From: Limiplasma sp031549415
Lineage (GTDB): Bacteria; Bacillota; Clostridia; Christensenellales; Aristaeellaceae
Length of the DNA stretch: 64,000 nt
Direction: 5' to 3'
Assembly (NCBI GenBank): GCA_031549415.1
Contig: JAVBPU010000014.1
Location: 21,138-85,137 of the forward strand
In this document: in pieces, positions 26,239 to 35,511 of the stretch
How the letters are laid out: the number at the start of each line of letters is the position of its first letter
Position numbering within the stretch: the stretch's first letter is position 1
Translations under genes and position numbers: made by a program
Notes under the pieces: generated by a model
Database searches by the model: none
Seen by the model: the letters and a program-made list of their open reading frames with translations, nothing else
Told to the model about the DNA's origin: nothing

Positions 26239-26967
26239 TTACCCTTCCTTGGGAGATAGGCCTTTGCGGATCACCATGGATACGAAATTCATATACTTCC
26301 CCGCTCCGGCTTCCATAGCGGGCCGGTCGCTTACGGCATAAGGGTTGTCCGATTGCAGCCATTCCTGCCAGGGTTCTTCAAAGCTCTCCATTTGTTTTGT
26401 GTGTATGGCGCAGCCTGCCGCCTCCCCCGTCAGAAAATCCTGCCACCAGGCGGCGCTGTGCCAGGTGTCCGCGTCCTCCTGGCTCCAAGACAGCAGCATG
26501 GCAGGCGGCAAGCCCTGGGTCAATTCCTCTTTCAGGCCCGGCACCACGATGGCGATCACCCCGCCTGGCTTTACCAGCGGCAACAGCTTTTCCTCCAAGA
26601 ACCCTTTTTCCCGGCCAAAATAGTGGTACGCATCCACGCTGACCACCGCGTCAAAATAGCCATCCGCAAAGGGCAGCGCATTGGCGTCCGCGTGAATGGG
26701 GATGATCTGCTCCTGCCCCTGCTCCCGAAAGCGCTGGAAGTTTTCCGTGGCGGAAATCCATAGATCGCAGGCAAACACCTGGGCGTCATACACCTTGGCC
26801 AAATACAAGGAGGTCAGCCCCATGCCACATCCCAGGTCCAAAATCCGCGCCTTCTTAGGCAGGGAAAGGTCCGTCAAAAGCTCACGAAGCAACGTCAGGC
26901 TGTTGGGTCCCATCAGATGACGGCTCACAAACTCCGGGTCCAAAATTTTTGCGGGCAAATCATTCAT
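26239..26967 (-). CDS. Class I SAM-dependent methyltransferase
   Basis: 242 residues. Motif I ILDLGCGMGLTSLYLA, acidic strand-2 end FACDLW, post-I HADANALPFAD and motif IV-like DAVVSVDAYHYFG show a Rossmann methyltransferase of the UbiE/small-molecule type. Substrate cannot be told. AAGGAGA precedes the ATG. It follows the HAD phosphatase by 22 bases, so probably shares its transcript. Confidence 0.85.
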   Translation of the reverse strand: MNDLPAKILDPEFVSRHLMGPNSLTLLRELLTDLSLPKKARILDLGCGMGLTSLYLAKVYDAQVFACDLWISATENFQRFREQGQEQIIPIHADANALPFADGYFDAVVSVDAYHYFGREKGFLEEKLLPLVKPGGVIAIVVPGLKEELTQGLPPAMLLSWSQEDADTWHSAAWWQDFLTGEAAGCAIHTKQMESFEEPWQEWLQSDNPYAVSDRPAMEAGAGKYMNFVSMVIRKGLSPKEG

Positions 26968-26989
26968 GTGGCTTTCTCCTTATAGGCAC

Positions 26990-27832
26990 TCAAAAATGCT
27001 CTCTGGATAGCGCATACCTGTCGATGGCCTGGGCTACGCCGTCCTCCGCGTTGGTCCCGGTGCTGTAGCGAGCGGCCCGCTTCACCGCTTCCGAAGCGTT
27101 GCCCATGGCCACGCCAAACCCGGCGTAGGTCAGCATGGGAATGTCATTGTCGTAATCCCCCAGCGCCATCACCTGGCTGGCCGCAAGCCCCAACTTCCCG
27201 GCCAACTCCCGGAGGGCAAAGCCCTTGTTCACGCCGCTGGGCATCAATTCCAAATTGTCCTCCCAGGAGGAGGTCACATCCATCCCGGGGATAGGAAGCA
27301 GCAGCTGGCGAATCCTTTCCATCTGCGCTGGGTCCCGGTCCTCCACGTAAACGATCTTGTTGATGCCCTCCGCCTTGAGTCGGTCCAGCGCCGGAAGGCC
27401 ATACAGGTATTCCAGCGCCTCCTCCCGTTCCCGGTGGGTGGCCCAGTTTTTCTTTTGGGTCATATGGGGGCTTTCCATCACGATAATGCGGTTTTGCTGA
27501 AAGCAGGCGTAGGTCACATCGAATTGGCCCAGCACGTGAAGGGCTTTTTCCAATGTCTCCGGCCGCAGCTGGTGCTGCGCATAAGGCTTCCCAAAGGGCT
27601 TTTCCAAGCAATACCCACCGTTCAGCCCAATAATGTAGCAATGATCCAGCCCAGCATCAACGGCAAAGACACTGCTATCGCCACTGGGCCTGCCGCTGCA
27701 AATGGCGATGGCGATTCCCGCCGCCGCCGCATCCCGCAAGGCCCTTACATTCTCCGGCGAAATCCGCTGCTCTTCATTGAGCAAAGTCCCATCCATATCC
27801 ATGGCGATCAGTCGAATGTCATTGGTATTCAT
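26990..27832 (-). CDS. Cof-type HAD-IIB hydrolase
   Basis: 280 residues from ATG 27832 (AGGAG four bases upstream). HAD motif I IAMDMDGTLLN, motif II CSGRP, motif III Lys in the NKG region, motif IV MALGDYDNDIPML, and a C2 cap. Family members dephosphorylate sugar phosphates, FMN/PLP or related metabolites; the substrate is unknown. Eight bases after the pseudouridine synthase gene. Confidence 0.93.
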   Translation of the reverse strand: MNTNDIRLIAMDMDGTLLNEEQRISPENVRALRDAAAAGIAIAICSGRPSGDSSVFAVDAGLDHCYIIGLNGGYCLEKPFGKPYAQHQLRPETLEKALHVLGQFDVTYACFQQNRIIVMESPHMTQKKNWATHREREEALEYLYGLPALDRLKAEGINKIVYVEDRDPAQMERIRQLLLPIPGMDVTSSWEDNLELMPSGVNKGFALRELAGKLGLAASQVMALGDYDNDIPMLTYAGFGVAMGNASEAVKRAARYSTGTNAEDGVAQAIDRYALSREHF

Positions 27833-27839
27833 AACGCTC

Positions 27840-28709
27840 CTAAAACATCGGTTCAATCTGAAAAATTTTTTCGTTCAAGTAGGCCAGCGGCCCCGTGAGG
27901 GAAAAGGAAAGCTCTGTGGCGCAGAGCATCAGCCGCTTTGCCTTGTGCGCCTTGTTAAAGTCCCGGTCTCCATACGCGTCATCTCCCAGCAGCGGATGCC
28001 CAATGGCCGCCATCTGTGCGCGGATTTGGTGGGTGCGCCCGGTGTGCAGCACCACCCGCAGCCTGGAAACCTCTCCCTTTTCCAGCACCCGGTACTCCGT
28101 CACAATGGTCAGGGCTCCTCTTTCCGGTCTTGGCAGCACTTGCACCCTTCCCCTCTCCGCATCCTTGAGAAGGTAGGCTGTCAGCGTGGCCTCAGAGGGC
28201 GAGGGGGTTCCCTTCACCAGGCAGGTGTAGCCCTTGTGAATCCTGCGCTGCCGAAAGCCTTCCTGCAATTCCCGCTGAACGGTTTCACTCTTTGCCAGCA
28301 CCAAAATCCCCTCCGTGGGGTTGTCCAGCCGGTGGCACAGCAGAGGCGGCACTCCCTCCGTGTCCTTGTCCCGCAAAAGCGCCCAGGCCAAGTCCACGAT
28401 GGTTTTTCCGCCCTTCTGGTCCGCTTCGCAGCTGACCCCAGGGGGTTTTCGTACCACCATCACATTTTCATCTTCAAAGAGAACGGGAATGGAAACCGCA
28501 ATCCCGCCATAGGGGGTAAACAAACAAATTTCCGCGCCAGGAGGAACCTGCGCGTCCTTTGGGGCGCGAACCCCATCCACCTTCACATCTCTTTTTTCAA
28601 AGGCTTCCCGAATGGCGTATTCCGGTAGCTCCGGCAGCATGCGTTTGATGAGTGGAAGCAGCCGCGTATGTCCCAGGTCGGAAGGCGCCACAAATGCATA
28701 TCGGTTCAA
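27840..28709 (-). CDS. RluA-family pseudouridine synthase
   Basis: 289 residues if started at TTG 28709, whose bases overlap the preceding TGA (TTGA); an upstream TTG at 28751 would add 14 residues. The preferred start gives the family-like beginning LNRYAFVAPSD. An S4-like N-terminal segment precedes the catalytic core with CHRLDNPTEGILVLAK (the essential Asp in HRLD), then VLHTGRTHQIRAQMAAIGHPLLGD. Modifies uridine in rRNA or tRNA; the position cannot be assigned. Confidence 0.9.
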   Translation of the reverse strand: MNRYAFVAPSDLGHTRLLPLIKRMLPELPEYAIREAFEKRDVKVDGVRAPKDAQVPPGAEICLFTPYGGIAVSIPVLFEDENVMVVRKPPGVSCEADQKGGKTIVDLAWALLRDKDTEGVPPLLCHRLDNPTEGILVLAKSETVQRELQEGFRQRRIHKGYTCLVKGTPSPSEATLTAYLLKDAERGRVQVLPRPERGALTIVTEYRVLEKGEVSRLRVVLHTGRTHQIRAQMAAIGHPLLGDDAYGDRDFNKAHKAKRLMLCATELSFSLTGPLAYLNEKIFQIEPMF

Positions 28710-29743
28710 TGCTGCAAATCCGCCTTCAACCCAATCCAATGGGGCGTGCAATTGTGTAACTGCTCCAAGGCCTGCTTCATGGCCTTAGTGGGCAAAACGC
28801 ACAGCATAGAGGCCATCACGGCTTCCATTTCGCTGAGGCTCACCCCTTGCTTGGCCAGCATGCGCAAGTCCTCGGCCGCGTCGCCCACCTCATATTCTGG
28901 CCGCAAGGAGCCGTCCAGCGCCCCGCATATGGCCTCGTGCAAATGCTCCTCCTCTAGGAACAACCCGTTCACGCCGCCTGCCAACATGTCCTGGGACAGC
29001 TCCAAGGTGAACAAACCCGCGCTGTTCATGGAGGAAATGAGGCGGTATGGGTCCGCCAAGCCGGGATGCACCAAAATCATCTCATTGTGGCTATCCGTCA
29101 TATACTCAAAGGAGGACTTGAGGTACCTGCGGGCCAGGTTGTTGGCCAGGGGGTCCGTGCGTTCCATCACATCTTGCAAAAAGGCGGAGACGGGCTGCAT
29201 GCAATGCAAAAAACCCGCGATGTACAAAAGCCCCATGATCATGGCATCGTAACGGTACAAAAGATCCGTTACCCGGGCATGCTCCGGCGTGTCCATCGCC
29301 AGCAGCATCGGCTCATGCAAAGGCTCGGGAAGTTCCAGCATCCAGGCGTCCTCCATCATGTGGAAAGAGCACCAAAGCCTGGAAACCAGCCCTTCCGCCG
29401 CGCCAATATCATCCCATTCGCTCAGGGCGATGGAACCCTCCGCCACCAGCAGGCGCTCCAAAAGCTCCCTCTCTCCCTGGGAGAGATACAGCACCTCCAG
29501 CGGGAGCTGTTCCAGCACCCGCGCCCGCAGCCCTTCCACGGTAAACAGGGTCTGGTCCATTTCCTCGTGATAATAGGAATTGTCCAGCAGCATTTGTACA
29601 TCCAGCACCGTCACATCCTGGGAAAACAGGCCAACGCCGCTTTGGGCAGATAGGCGTCTTTCGCATGCTTCAAACTGCTTTTCACGCATCATGCTCATGG
29701 TATTTTCTCCCCAATCCGCATGGGGGATCACTTCCCGCAGCAT
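28706..29743 (-). CDS. Protein of unknown function (DUF6179-like)
   Basis: 345 residues from ATG 29743 (GGAGG six bases upstream). Mostly helical, acidic, no signal peptide or membrane segment and no recognised catalytic motif. Composition and length recall Clostridia-restricted proteins of the DUF6179 type, but I cannot confirm this. It lies between ilvE and the pseudouridine synthase, overlapping the latter's start, so it is expressed with RNA-modification and metabolic genes. Confidence 0.6.
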   Translation of the reverse strand: MLREVIPHADWGENTMSMMREKQFEACERRLSAQSGVGLFSQDVTVLDVQMLLDNSYYHEEMDQTLFTVEGLRARVLEQLPLEVLYLSQGERELLERLLVAEGSIALSEWDDIGAAEGLVSRLWCSFHMMEDAWMLELPEPLHEPMLLAMDTPEHARVTDLLYRYDAMIMGLLYIAGFLHCMQPVSAFLQDVMERTDPLANNLARRYLKSSFEYMTDSHNEMILVHPGLADPYRLISSMNSAGLFTLELSQDMLAGGVNGLFLEEEHLHEAICGALDGSLRPEYEVGDAAEDLRMLAKQGVSLSEMEAVMASMLCVLPTKAMKQALEQLHNCTPHWIGLKADLQH

Positions 29744-29778
29744 GGGACACCTCCTTTCCCGAATTGGTTTTTTGCTTG

Positions 29779-30846
29779 TTATACCTTCACAATCCAACCC
29801 TGTGGGCCTTGAACCTTGCCCAACTGAATATCCACAAGGCGGTTGTAGAGCTTCAATGTCACATCCCCAATGCCGCCGTTCCCCAACAAGACCTCTTCAT
29901 CCCTGTGGCAAATCTTGTTCACCGGCGATACCACAGCCGCGGTTCCGGTGCCAAAGGCTTCCAGCAGCTTGCCGGACTTGGCGTCTTGCACCACTTCGTC
30001 GATGGACAAGCGACGCTCCTCCACCGCAAAGCCCATTTCCTTGGCCAACGTCATCACGCTGTCCCGGGTGATGCCGGGCAGGATGCTGCCGTTGAGCTCC
30101 GGGGTTACCACTTTTTTGCCTTCATACACAAACATCATGTTCATGGCGCCCACTTCTTCAATGTAGCGCTGCTCCACCCCGTCCAGCCACAGCACCTGGG
30201 CGTATCCCTTTTCCTTGGCCTTCACACCCGCCAAAATACTGGCGGCATAGTTGCCGCCGGTTTTGGCAAAGCCCACGCCGCCGCGCACCGCGCGAACCAG
30301 CTGGCTCTCCACATAAATGCCCACAGGTGCCAAGCCGCTGGCGTAATACGCGCCGGAGGGCGACAAAATGATATAGAACAGATACCGGTTGGAGGCGGCC
30401 ACGCCTAAAAACGGATCGGTGGCAATCATGGTAGGCCGAATATACAGCGACGTACCCTCAGCCTGGGGCGTCCAGTCCTTGTCCACAGCCAGCAACGCCA
30501 AAAGACCTTCCATGCAAAGCTCCACATCAATGCCCGCCATGCCCATGCGCTCCGCGGAACGGTTCATGCGCAAAAAATTGTCCCTGGGGCGAAAAAGTTG
30601 AAAGCCGCCCTCCTGGTTGCGGTAGCATTTGAGGCCCTCAAAAATCTCTTGGCCATAGTGCAGCACAGAGCTGGCGGGGTCCAGAGACAGTGGGCCATAG
30701 GGCTCCACCCGCGCGTCATGCCAGCCCTGGCCAGCGTCATACTCAATCAGCAGCATATGGTCCGTAAAAATTTTTCCAAAGCCTAGTTTGCTTTCATCCT
30801 CCGGCCTGGTCTTGGGGGTCGCTGTCTTGGTGATCCTGATGCTCAT
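29779..30846 (-). CDS. ilvE: Branched-chain amino acid aminotransferase
   Basis: 355 residues, length of the type II (eukaryote-like) IlvE. Motifs: HYGQEIFEGLKCYR, RPRDNFLRMNRSAERM, SLYIRPTMIATDPFLGV, the PLP-Lys segment GGNYAASILAGVKAKEKGY, QVLWLDG, and ITRDSVMTLAKEMG with GTGTAAVVSPV at the phosphate site. Interconverts Val, Leu, Ile and their keto acids. A strong promoter and a hairpin-bearing leader lie upstream. No other branched-chain genes are nearby. Confidence 0.96.
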   Translation of the reverse strand: MSIRITKTATPKTRPEDESKLGFGKIFTDHMLLIEYDAGQGWHDARVEPYGPLSLDPASSVLHYGQEIFEGLKCYRNQEGGFQLFRPRDNFLRMNRSAERMGMAGIDVELCMEGLLALLAVDKDWTPQAEGTSLYIRPTMIATDPFLGVAASNRYLFYIILSPSGAYYASGLAPVGIYVESQLVRAVRGGVGFAKTGGNYAASILAGVKAKEKGYAQVLWLDGVEQRYIEEVGAMNMMFVYEGKKVVTPELNGSILPGITRDSVMTLAKEMGFAVEERRLSIDEVVQDAKSGKLLEAFGTGTAAVVSPVNKICHRDEEVLLGNGGIGDVTLKLYNRLVDIQLGKVQGPQGWIVKV

Positions 30847-30866
30847 TTCTTTCTCCTTTGCATCCC

Positions 30867-30893
30867 GCCTGCTTCAAGCCACGCAAAGCAGGC
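30867..30893 (-). other. Hairpin in the ilvE leader
   Basis: Eight-bp inverted repeat (30867-30874 with 30886-30893) in the 5' untranslated region, 20 bases before the ATG. No T-run follows on the minus strand, so it is not a terminator. No T-box sequence is visible in this short leader. Could affect mRNA stability or translation. Confidence 0.45.
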
Positions 30894-30919
30894 CGTTTGC
30901 CAAATAGCGCTTATGGTTC

Positions 30920-30947
30920 ATTATAGACAGTTCTGTTTCCCTGTCAA
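30920..30947 (-). promoter_or_regulatory. Strong sigma-A promoter for ilvE
   Basis: Minus-strand TTGACA, 16 bases, TATAAT: both boxes are consensus. About 70 bases from the ilvE ATG. Confidence 0.8.
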
Positions 30948-31015
30948 GTTGTTTCGGCCAGTAAAAGCTGGCGCTATACGCAGGAACTGGATGCTTTTCA
31001 CCCATTCTCCCAGGC

Positions 31016-32176
31016 TTACTTGGCCGGCATGGTGTAGGTATACAGATGCGTATCCTCGTCCAGGACGAAGGGAATCCCGGTCCAGGCTGTGACTTCCGTG
31101 ATGGGCAAATACAGCACATTTTCCCATAAAACCGCCGTGCGCTGCTGCATCAGCTGAGGTTCGCCATTTTTGTAAATGGCCAGGCCAGTGGGCTGGCCTT
31201 CCGGGCCGACATCATAGACCAAGCGGTACACATCGCGGTTGTCAATGGCAAAGGCATACTCCGCGTGGTTTGTGTCCTCCTGGGGCAGCACCATCACGTT
31301 TTCTTGCGCCAGCAACTTCAAGAAGGGCACCATCACGGTTCCATCCCCCAGTCCCAAGGGAAGCAGCCTAGCCGCCTCTTCTCCCTCCGGGGCGTCCTGC
31401 AAAAGGGGCGTTTCTTTCCCAGCGCCCAAGAACCCATAGCCCTCCATTAAGGCTGGCGGCGCTTCCGTGGGCGCACCGGCGGGGCCCGCCGTATCTTGAG
31501 GAGGCGTGGCCGACATATTACCGGGCGCATCGCCCTCCACCTCAGATCCTTCATTTGCCCCAGAAACGTTCATGGAGGATTCCGGCACCACAGGGCTGAC
31601 GGGTGTGGGGCTGCCTGTGGGCATAAAGGTGGGCGCTGGCGTCTCGCCGCCAGGGCCTGGGGTACGGGCCACCGTAGGCCGGGTCGAAATGTCCGGCGTT
31701 GCGGAGGCAGCCGGACTGGATGGAGTTCCCGCGCTGGGCGTAGGGGTGACGTCCGCAGGCGCAAAGACCACTTCCTTGCTTTCATAAAGCACCGTTAAAG
31801 TGCGTTTCCCCGCGATGCCATCCGCGGCCAAGCCCTGATAATACTGGAAGCGTTCCACCGAGCGGCGGGTTTGGTTGCCAAACACCCCGTCGATATCCCC
31901 AGCGTAATAGCCCAACTCCGCCAAGCGGCGCTGCATGGTTTTGACGTTTTCCCCTTTGTCCCCCACCCGAATGGTTTTGTATTCCACGTTGGGCGTAATG
32001 TTGGGGGTGGGCACCGGGGTAGGGGTTGGCGTGGCGGCAGGCGTGGCGGTGGCCACCAGGGCCACAGGCGTTGCCGTCAGGGTGGGGGCGGGCGTTACCG
32101 GCATCTCCGGGGACGTCTGCACGGAGGATACAAATATCATGGACATATAAATCAGGATGGTCTTTAACAAATCCAT
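31016..32176 (-). CDS. Exported peptidoglycan-binding protein with Pro/Thr linker
   Basis: 386 residues. N-terminal hydrophobic segment (signal or anchor), a Thr/Pro-rich linker, a PG_binding_1 module (about 68-130: IRVGDKGENVKTMQRRLAELGYYAGDIDGVFGNQTRRSVERFQ), a second long Pro/Thr/Ser linker, and a C-terminal domain resembling the copper-amine-oxidase N-like repeat (AIDNRDVYRLVYDVG ... LYLPITEVTAWTG). No catalytic motif. It lies 23 bases downstream of the Wzz/BY-kinase gene, so a link to capsule or wall polysaccharide is inferred. Confidence 0.82.
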   Translation of the reverse strand: MDLLKTILIYMSMIFVSSVQTSPEMPVTPAPTLTATPVALVATATPAATPTPTPVPTPNITPNVEYKTIRVGDKGENVKTMQRRLAELGYYAGDIDGVFGNQTRRSVERFQYYQGLAADGIAGKRTLTVLYESKEVVFAPADVTPTPSAGTPSSPAASATPDISTRPTVARTPGPGGETPAPTFMPTGSPTPVSPVVPESSMNVSGANEGSEVEGDAPGNMSATPPQDTAGPAGAPTEAPPALMEGYGFLGAGKETPLLQDAPEGEEAARLLPLGLGDGTVMVPFLKLLAQENVMVLPQEDTNHAEYAFAIDNRDVYRLVYDVGPEGQPTGLAIYKNGEPQLMQQRTAVLWENVLYLPITEVTAWTGIPFVLDEDTHLYTYTMPAK

Positions 32177-32199
32177 TTGAAAGCTCCCTTTCTGATCCG

Positions 32200-33585
32200 T
32201 TACTTCCCCTTGGCTTCCGCCTTGGGCTTGGGCACTCGCTTTTCCTTTTGTTTTCTTCTCACATCTTCATAATCGCGGTATTGCTTTTCCTTCGCGCCGG
32301 GCACATAGGTGAACGCCAAGCCCAACAGCTGATTTTGCGCCGCCTGGAGCTTTTGCACCAGATCCCGCAGCTTGGAGGGGCTGATGCGGTTCTCCGCCAC
32401 CACCAGCAGCGTCCCGTCCAGGGCACTGCCCAGGGCGGCGGCATCCGCAAACAGGCTCACCGGTGGAGAATCAAACAGCACATAATCAAACTCCTCCGTC
32501 ATACGCTTTAAAAACGCGTCAAAGGCTTTGGAGCCCACCACCCGAGTGGTCATGGATTCCAGGTGCACCTGGTCAATCAAAAACAAATTGGGAAGGCCCG
32601 TGGGCAGCATCACCTGTTCGATGGTGGCCTCTCCCCCCAGATGATGGATCAAATCCCGCTTGCCGTGCACCCCCAACAGCCGCCCCAAGGTGGGCGCAAA
32701 GCAATCCATATCCACCAGCAGCACCCGTTTCCCCTGGTTCACCAGCTCGCTGCCCAGCAGCACCGTCAGGCTGCTTTTGCCTTCATCCGCGCTGTAGGAC
32801 GTAAGCACCAGCGAAGTGACGGGTTTCTTGTCCTCCCGCGCTTTCAGGCAAAGGGACAGGTTCTTGATTTCCTCCACACAAGAACGATTCACCCATTGAA
32901 GAAGCATGCGCTGTTGCTTGCCTTTGTTCTTAAAAAATCTGGAAAGGTCTTTGCGAAAATCGGGGATTTTCCCCAAAGTGGGCACCCCAAAATCCTCCGG
33001 GCCCACCTGCTCCGCACGGACGGTTTCCTGCTTGGGCACAAAAAGGAAAAACAGCAAAGTGCCCACCGCAAAGCAAACAAGAAACGCCAGCAAAATGGCA
33101 GGGACACGGCTGGGGCCAACGGGTTCCAACGGATACTGGGCGCGGTTTGCCACGGACACATTTTTCAAATCCGACACCTGCTGCAAATGCTCCGTAAAAA
33201 CAACGCTGAGCGCAATGGCCGCCGTTTGGCACAATTCGGGGTCAGGCCCTGTAACGGTCATATTGATTACATGGGTGTCCGGCACGCCTTCCACCGTCAG
33301 GCGCATGCCGTCCATCGTATAAGGAGCCAGCTTCGCCTCCGCTTTATCCAGCAATTCCTTGTTCCTTAGCAACTGCTGGCAATCCCGGACGATCATGTCC
33401 CGGGTGCTTGGGGCATATTGTTCGTCCACGTCCACACCGCTTGGCAAAACATACAGGCCCACGGTGGAGCAGTACTGGTCCGGCATAAAAAGATAGGCAT
33501 ATAGACCCACGGCCACCGCAACTACCAGGCTTGGCAACAACAACCAAACCCACACTTTTTGATATTTTCGCCAAGCGGTCCTCAT
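32200..33585 (-). CDS. Fused Wzz chain-length regulator and BY-kinase (CpsC-CpsD type)
   Basis: 461 residues from ATG 33585 (AGGAGGT upstream). Two transmembrane helices (about 18-37 and 160-180) bracket a Wzz extracellular domain; the cytoplasmic part is a tyrosine kinase with Walker A SADEGKSSL, A' VLLVDMDCF and Walker B YVLFDSPP. The C-terminal tail has only KQYRDYED as a Tyr site, then many Lys; most BY-kinases carry a longer Tyr cluster. Firmicutes usually split these functions into two proteins. No Wzy, Wzx or phosphatase gene is adjacent. Confidence 0.88.
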   Translation of the reverse strand: MRTAWRKYQKVWVWLLLPSLVVAVAVGLYAYLFMPDQYCSTVGLYVLPSGVDVDEQYAPSTRDMIVRDCQQLLRNKELLDKAEAKLAPYTMDGMRLTVEGVPDTHVINMTVTGPDPELCQTAAIALSVVFTEHLQQVSDLKNVSVANRAQYPLEPVGPSRVPAILLAFLVCFAVGTLLFFLFVPKQETVRAEQVGPEDFGVPTLGKIPDFRKDLSRFFKNKGKQQRMLLQWVNRSCVEEIKNLSLCLKAREDKKPVTSLVLTSYSADEGKSSLTVLLGSELVNQGKRVLLVDMDCFAPTLGRLLGVHGKRDLIHHLGGEATIEQVMLPTGLPNLFLIDQVHLESMTTRVVGSKAFDAFLKRMTEEFDYVLFDSPPVSLFADAAALGSALDGTLLVVAENRISPSKLRDLVQKLQAAQNQLLGLAFTYVPGAKEKQYRDYEDVRRKQKEKRVPKPKAEAKGK

Positions 33586-33636
33586 GGCTGCACCTCCTTG
33601 GCGCTCTTCTTCCGTATGCAATAGCTATACAAAATT

Positions 33637-33665
33637 AGAATATCATAACCATGCCCCTATGACAA
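33637..33665 (-). promoter_or_regulatory. Promoter of the Wzz/BY-kinase gene
   Basis: Minus-strand TTGTCA, 17 bases, TATTCT, about 50 bases upstream of the ATG. Confidence 0.6.
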
Positions 33666-33703
33666 GTCGAAAACGTCCAAATTCCATTTGACAAAATGAT
33701 CCA

Positions 33704-34633
33704 ATGGAGTCATACTACCTTGAAATCTTCACAGGCGTATCCCATGACATCTATTGCCTGGAGGAAGGAGATCCCCCTGTGTTGCTTGCAAATCCTTGCT
33801 TTTCCATTGCCCCTGCCGATAGACCCTGCGGTGAAAATGATATTTTGCTTTGCCTCCAAAAGGATTCCATTCTTTTGGAGCAGGGCGAAACGGAAAATAC
33901 GCCCGGTTTCCCCAGCGGCAAACAAGTCCTTCCTTGGCTAGACACCCTGGAGTTTCCCACAAAACCCAGCTTTCTTTTTACAGTGGAGGGCATCGCCTTT
34001 TTTGGGTTGGATGTGCCGGAAACTTCCGTTCCCAAGGATTCCCAGGGCCTTTCCTTCTACCCCATTTCCATTTTTCGGACCCTGGGTTCTCGCCGGGACA
34101 GCTTCGCCCTGCTCACCGCCTACCATCTGCTGGTGTGGGCACGTTGCCACCGCTTTTGCGGCTGTTGCGGCCATTCCCTTGCCCCTTCCACCACAGAGCG
34201 GGCCCTGGCTTGCACCCATTGCGGGCAGGTAATCTACCCCACCATCAGCCCGGCCATCTCCGTGGCCATAACCGATGGCGACCGCTTGCTGATGGCCTGC
34301 AATGCCCGTGGACGCTTTACGCACTTTTCGCTGGTGGCGGGCTATGTGGAGGCAGGTGAAAGCCTGGAACAAACGGTGGCGCGCGAGGTCCAGGAAGAGG
34401 TGGGCCTGCGCGTAAAAAATCTTCGCTATGTGGGCAGTCAACCCTGGGGGCTCAGCCAAACGCTGATGCTGGGTTTTCACGCGGAACTGGACGGCAGTGA
34501 CCGCATCACCCTGCAGGAAAGCGAGCTGACCGAGGCAAAGTGGTTCCACAGAAGCGAAATCACAGCCAATCCGGGACCGCTGAGCCTGTCTTTTGCCATG
34601 ATCGAGATGTTCCGTACCGGCACATTGCCATAA
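33704..34633 (+). CDS. nudC: NADH pyrophosphatase NudC
   Basis: 309 residues. Zinc ribbon FCGCCGHS...CTHCGQ, Nudix box GYVEAGESLEQTVAREVQEEVGL and the downstream SQPW motif that defines NudC, plus YPTISPAISVAI before the Nudix fold. Hydrolyses NAD(H) to NMN(H) and AMP and can decap NAD-RNA. The ATG has no clear ribosome site. Lone plus-strand gene, divergent from the Wzz/BY-kinase. Confidence 0.94.
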   Translation: MESYYLEIFTGVSHDIYCLEEGDPPVLLANPCFSIAPADRPCGENDILLCLQKDSILLEQGETENTPGFPSGKQVLPWLDTLEFPTKPSFLFTVEGIAFFGLDVPETSVPKDSQGLSFYPISIFRTLGSRRDSFALLTAYHLLVWARCHRFCGCCGHSLAPSTTERALACTHCGQVIYPTISPAISVAITDGDRLLMACNARGRFTHFSLVAGYVEAGESLEQTVAREVQEEVGLRVKNLRYVGSQPWGLSQTLMLGFHAELDGSDRITLQESELTEAKWFHRSEITANPGPLSLSFAMIEMFRTGTLP

Positions 34634-34708
34634 GCCATATTTTCAAAGCCCGTTTAGGGGCTGCCACCCCTAAAACCGCGTTTCACGCGGTGAACAGCTT
34701 ATCAAAAA

Positions 34709-34742
34709 AGTCGTAAAAGAGGGCTGCCGCGGCAGCCCTCTT
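34709..34742 (-). terminator. Terminator after the LytTR regulator
   Basis: A 26-base perfect palindrome at 34717-34742 with a GC centre, followed on the minus strand by TTTTACGACTTTTTT. Two weaker hairpins at 34652-34700 on the plus side may end nudC. Confidence 0.82.
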
Positions 34743-34758
34743 GAGATGACCTCTTTTA

Positions 34759-35511
34759 TTACCGAAACATCTGCTCCATCTCTTCAAATTTCTCGTGGGT
34801 AATCAGGGCGTCATGCTTGGTGCCGTGCAGGCGCACCACATAGGTCCAGCGGCCATAGGGCGTAATGTCCCTGATATGGTTCAAATTGATGATATAGCTT
34901 TTGTGGCACCGCAAAAAGGCGTTGCTTTGCAGCCTTTCCTCCATCTCCCCCAGGCTGTCTGCCGTCACATAGCGCCCATCGCCCACGGTATAGAGCACCG
35001 TGGCCCGGTCCTCCCGCTGCACCAGCAGGATATCCTTCAAGTCAATAAAGCTGACTCCGCCCCGGTGGTGCAGCATCATGCGGCCATCCACCACGGGCTT
35101 TTTGCCTGTGTCCTTGGGCTTTATGGCCCTTGCGCCAGCCAAAGTCGCCCGGTCCCTGGCCCTCTCCAGCGTCTGGATCACCCGGTCCATTTTGAAGGGC
35201 TTGATCAGATAGTCAAAGGCATAGACCGAAAAGGCATCCCCCATGTACGCCTCATGGGCAGTGGCAAACACGATGATTACAGTGGGGTCCATGTCTTGGA
35301 TGATTCTGGCGCATTCCACGCCTGTGGCTCCAGGCATTTCCACATCCAAAAACACCATATTGGGCTTGGTACTTTCCAAAAGCTCCAGGGCCTGGGGGCC
35401 GTCCTCCGCCTGACCCACCAGCTGGCAGCCTTCTACCTTTTCAATGATGCGTCGCAGAATGTCCCGCATATGGGCATCGTCATCGGCAATGAGCACACGC
35501 AATGTTGCCAC
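34759..35511 (-). CDS. LytTR-family response regulator
   Basis: 250 residues. Receiver domain with acidic triad IADDD (10-12), phospho-Asp 56 in VFLDVEMPG, Thr in FATAHEAY and Lys in LIKPF; then a LytTR DNA-binding domain (about 145-250) with FLRCHKSYIINLNHI. Such regulators often control cell-wall or quorum genes. No histidine kinase gene is adjacent; it is transcribed just after a small membrane protein and downstream of floA. Confidence 0.94.
   Translation of the reverse strand: MATLRVLIADDDAHMRDILRRIIEKVEGCQLVGQAEDGPQALELLESTKPNMVFLDVEMPGATGVECARIIQDMDPTVIIVFATAHEAYMGDAFSVYAFDYLIKPFKMDRVIQTLERARDRATLAGARAIKPKDTGKKPVVDGRMMLHHRGGVSFIDLKDILLVQREDRATVLYTVGDGRYVTADSLGEMEERLQSNAFLRCHKSYIINLNHIRDITPYGRWTYVVRLHGTKHDALITHEKFEEMEQMFR

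Noticed and set aside
30847..31015. A T-box or other riboswitch upstream of ilvE
   Set aside because: The leader after the promoter is only about 70 bases with a single hairpin; no T-box sequence, specifier loop or antiterminator is visible.
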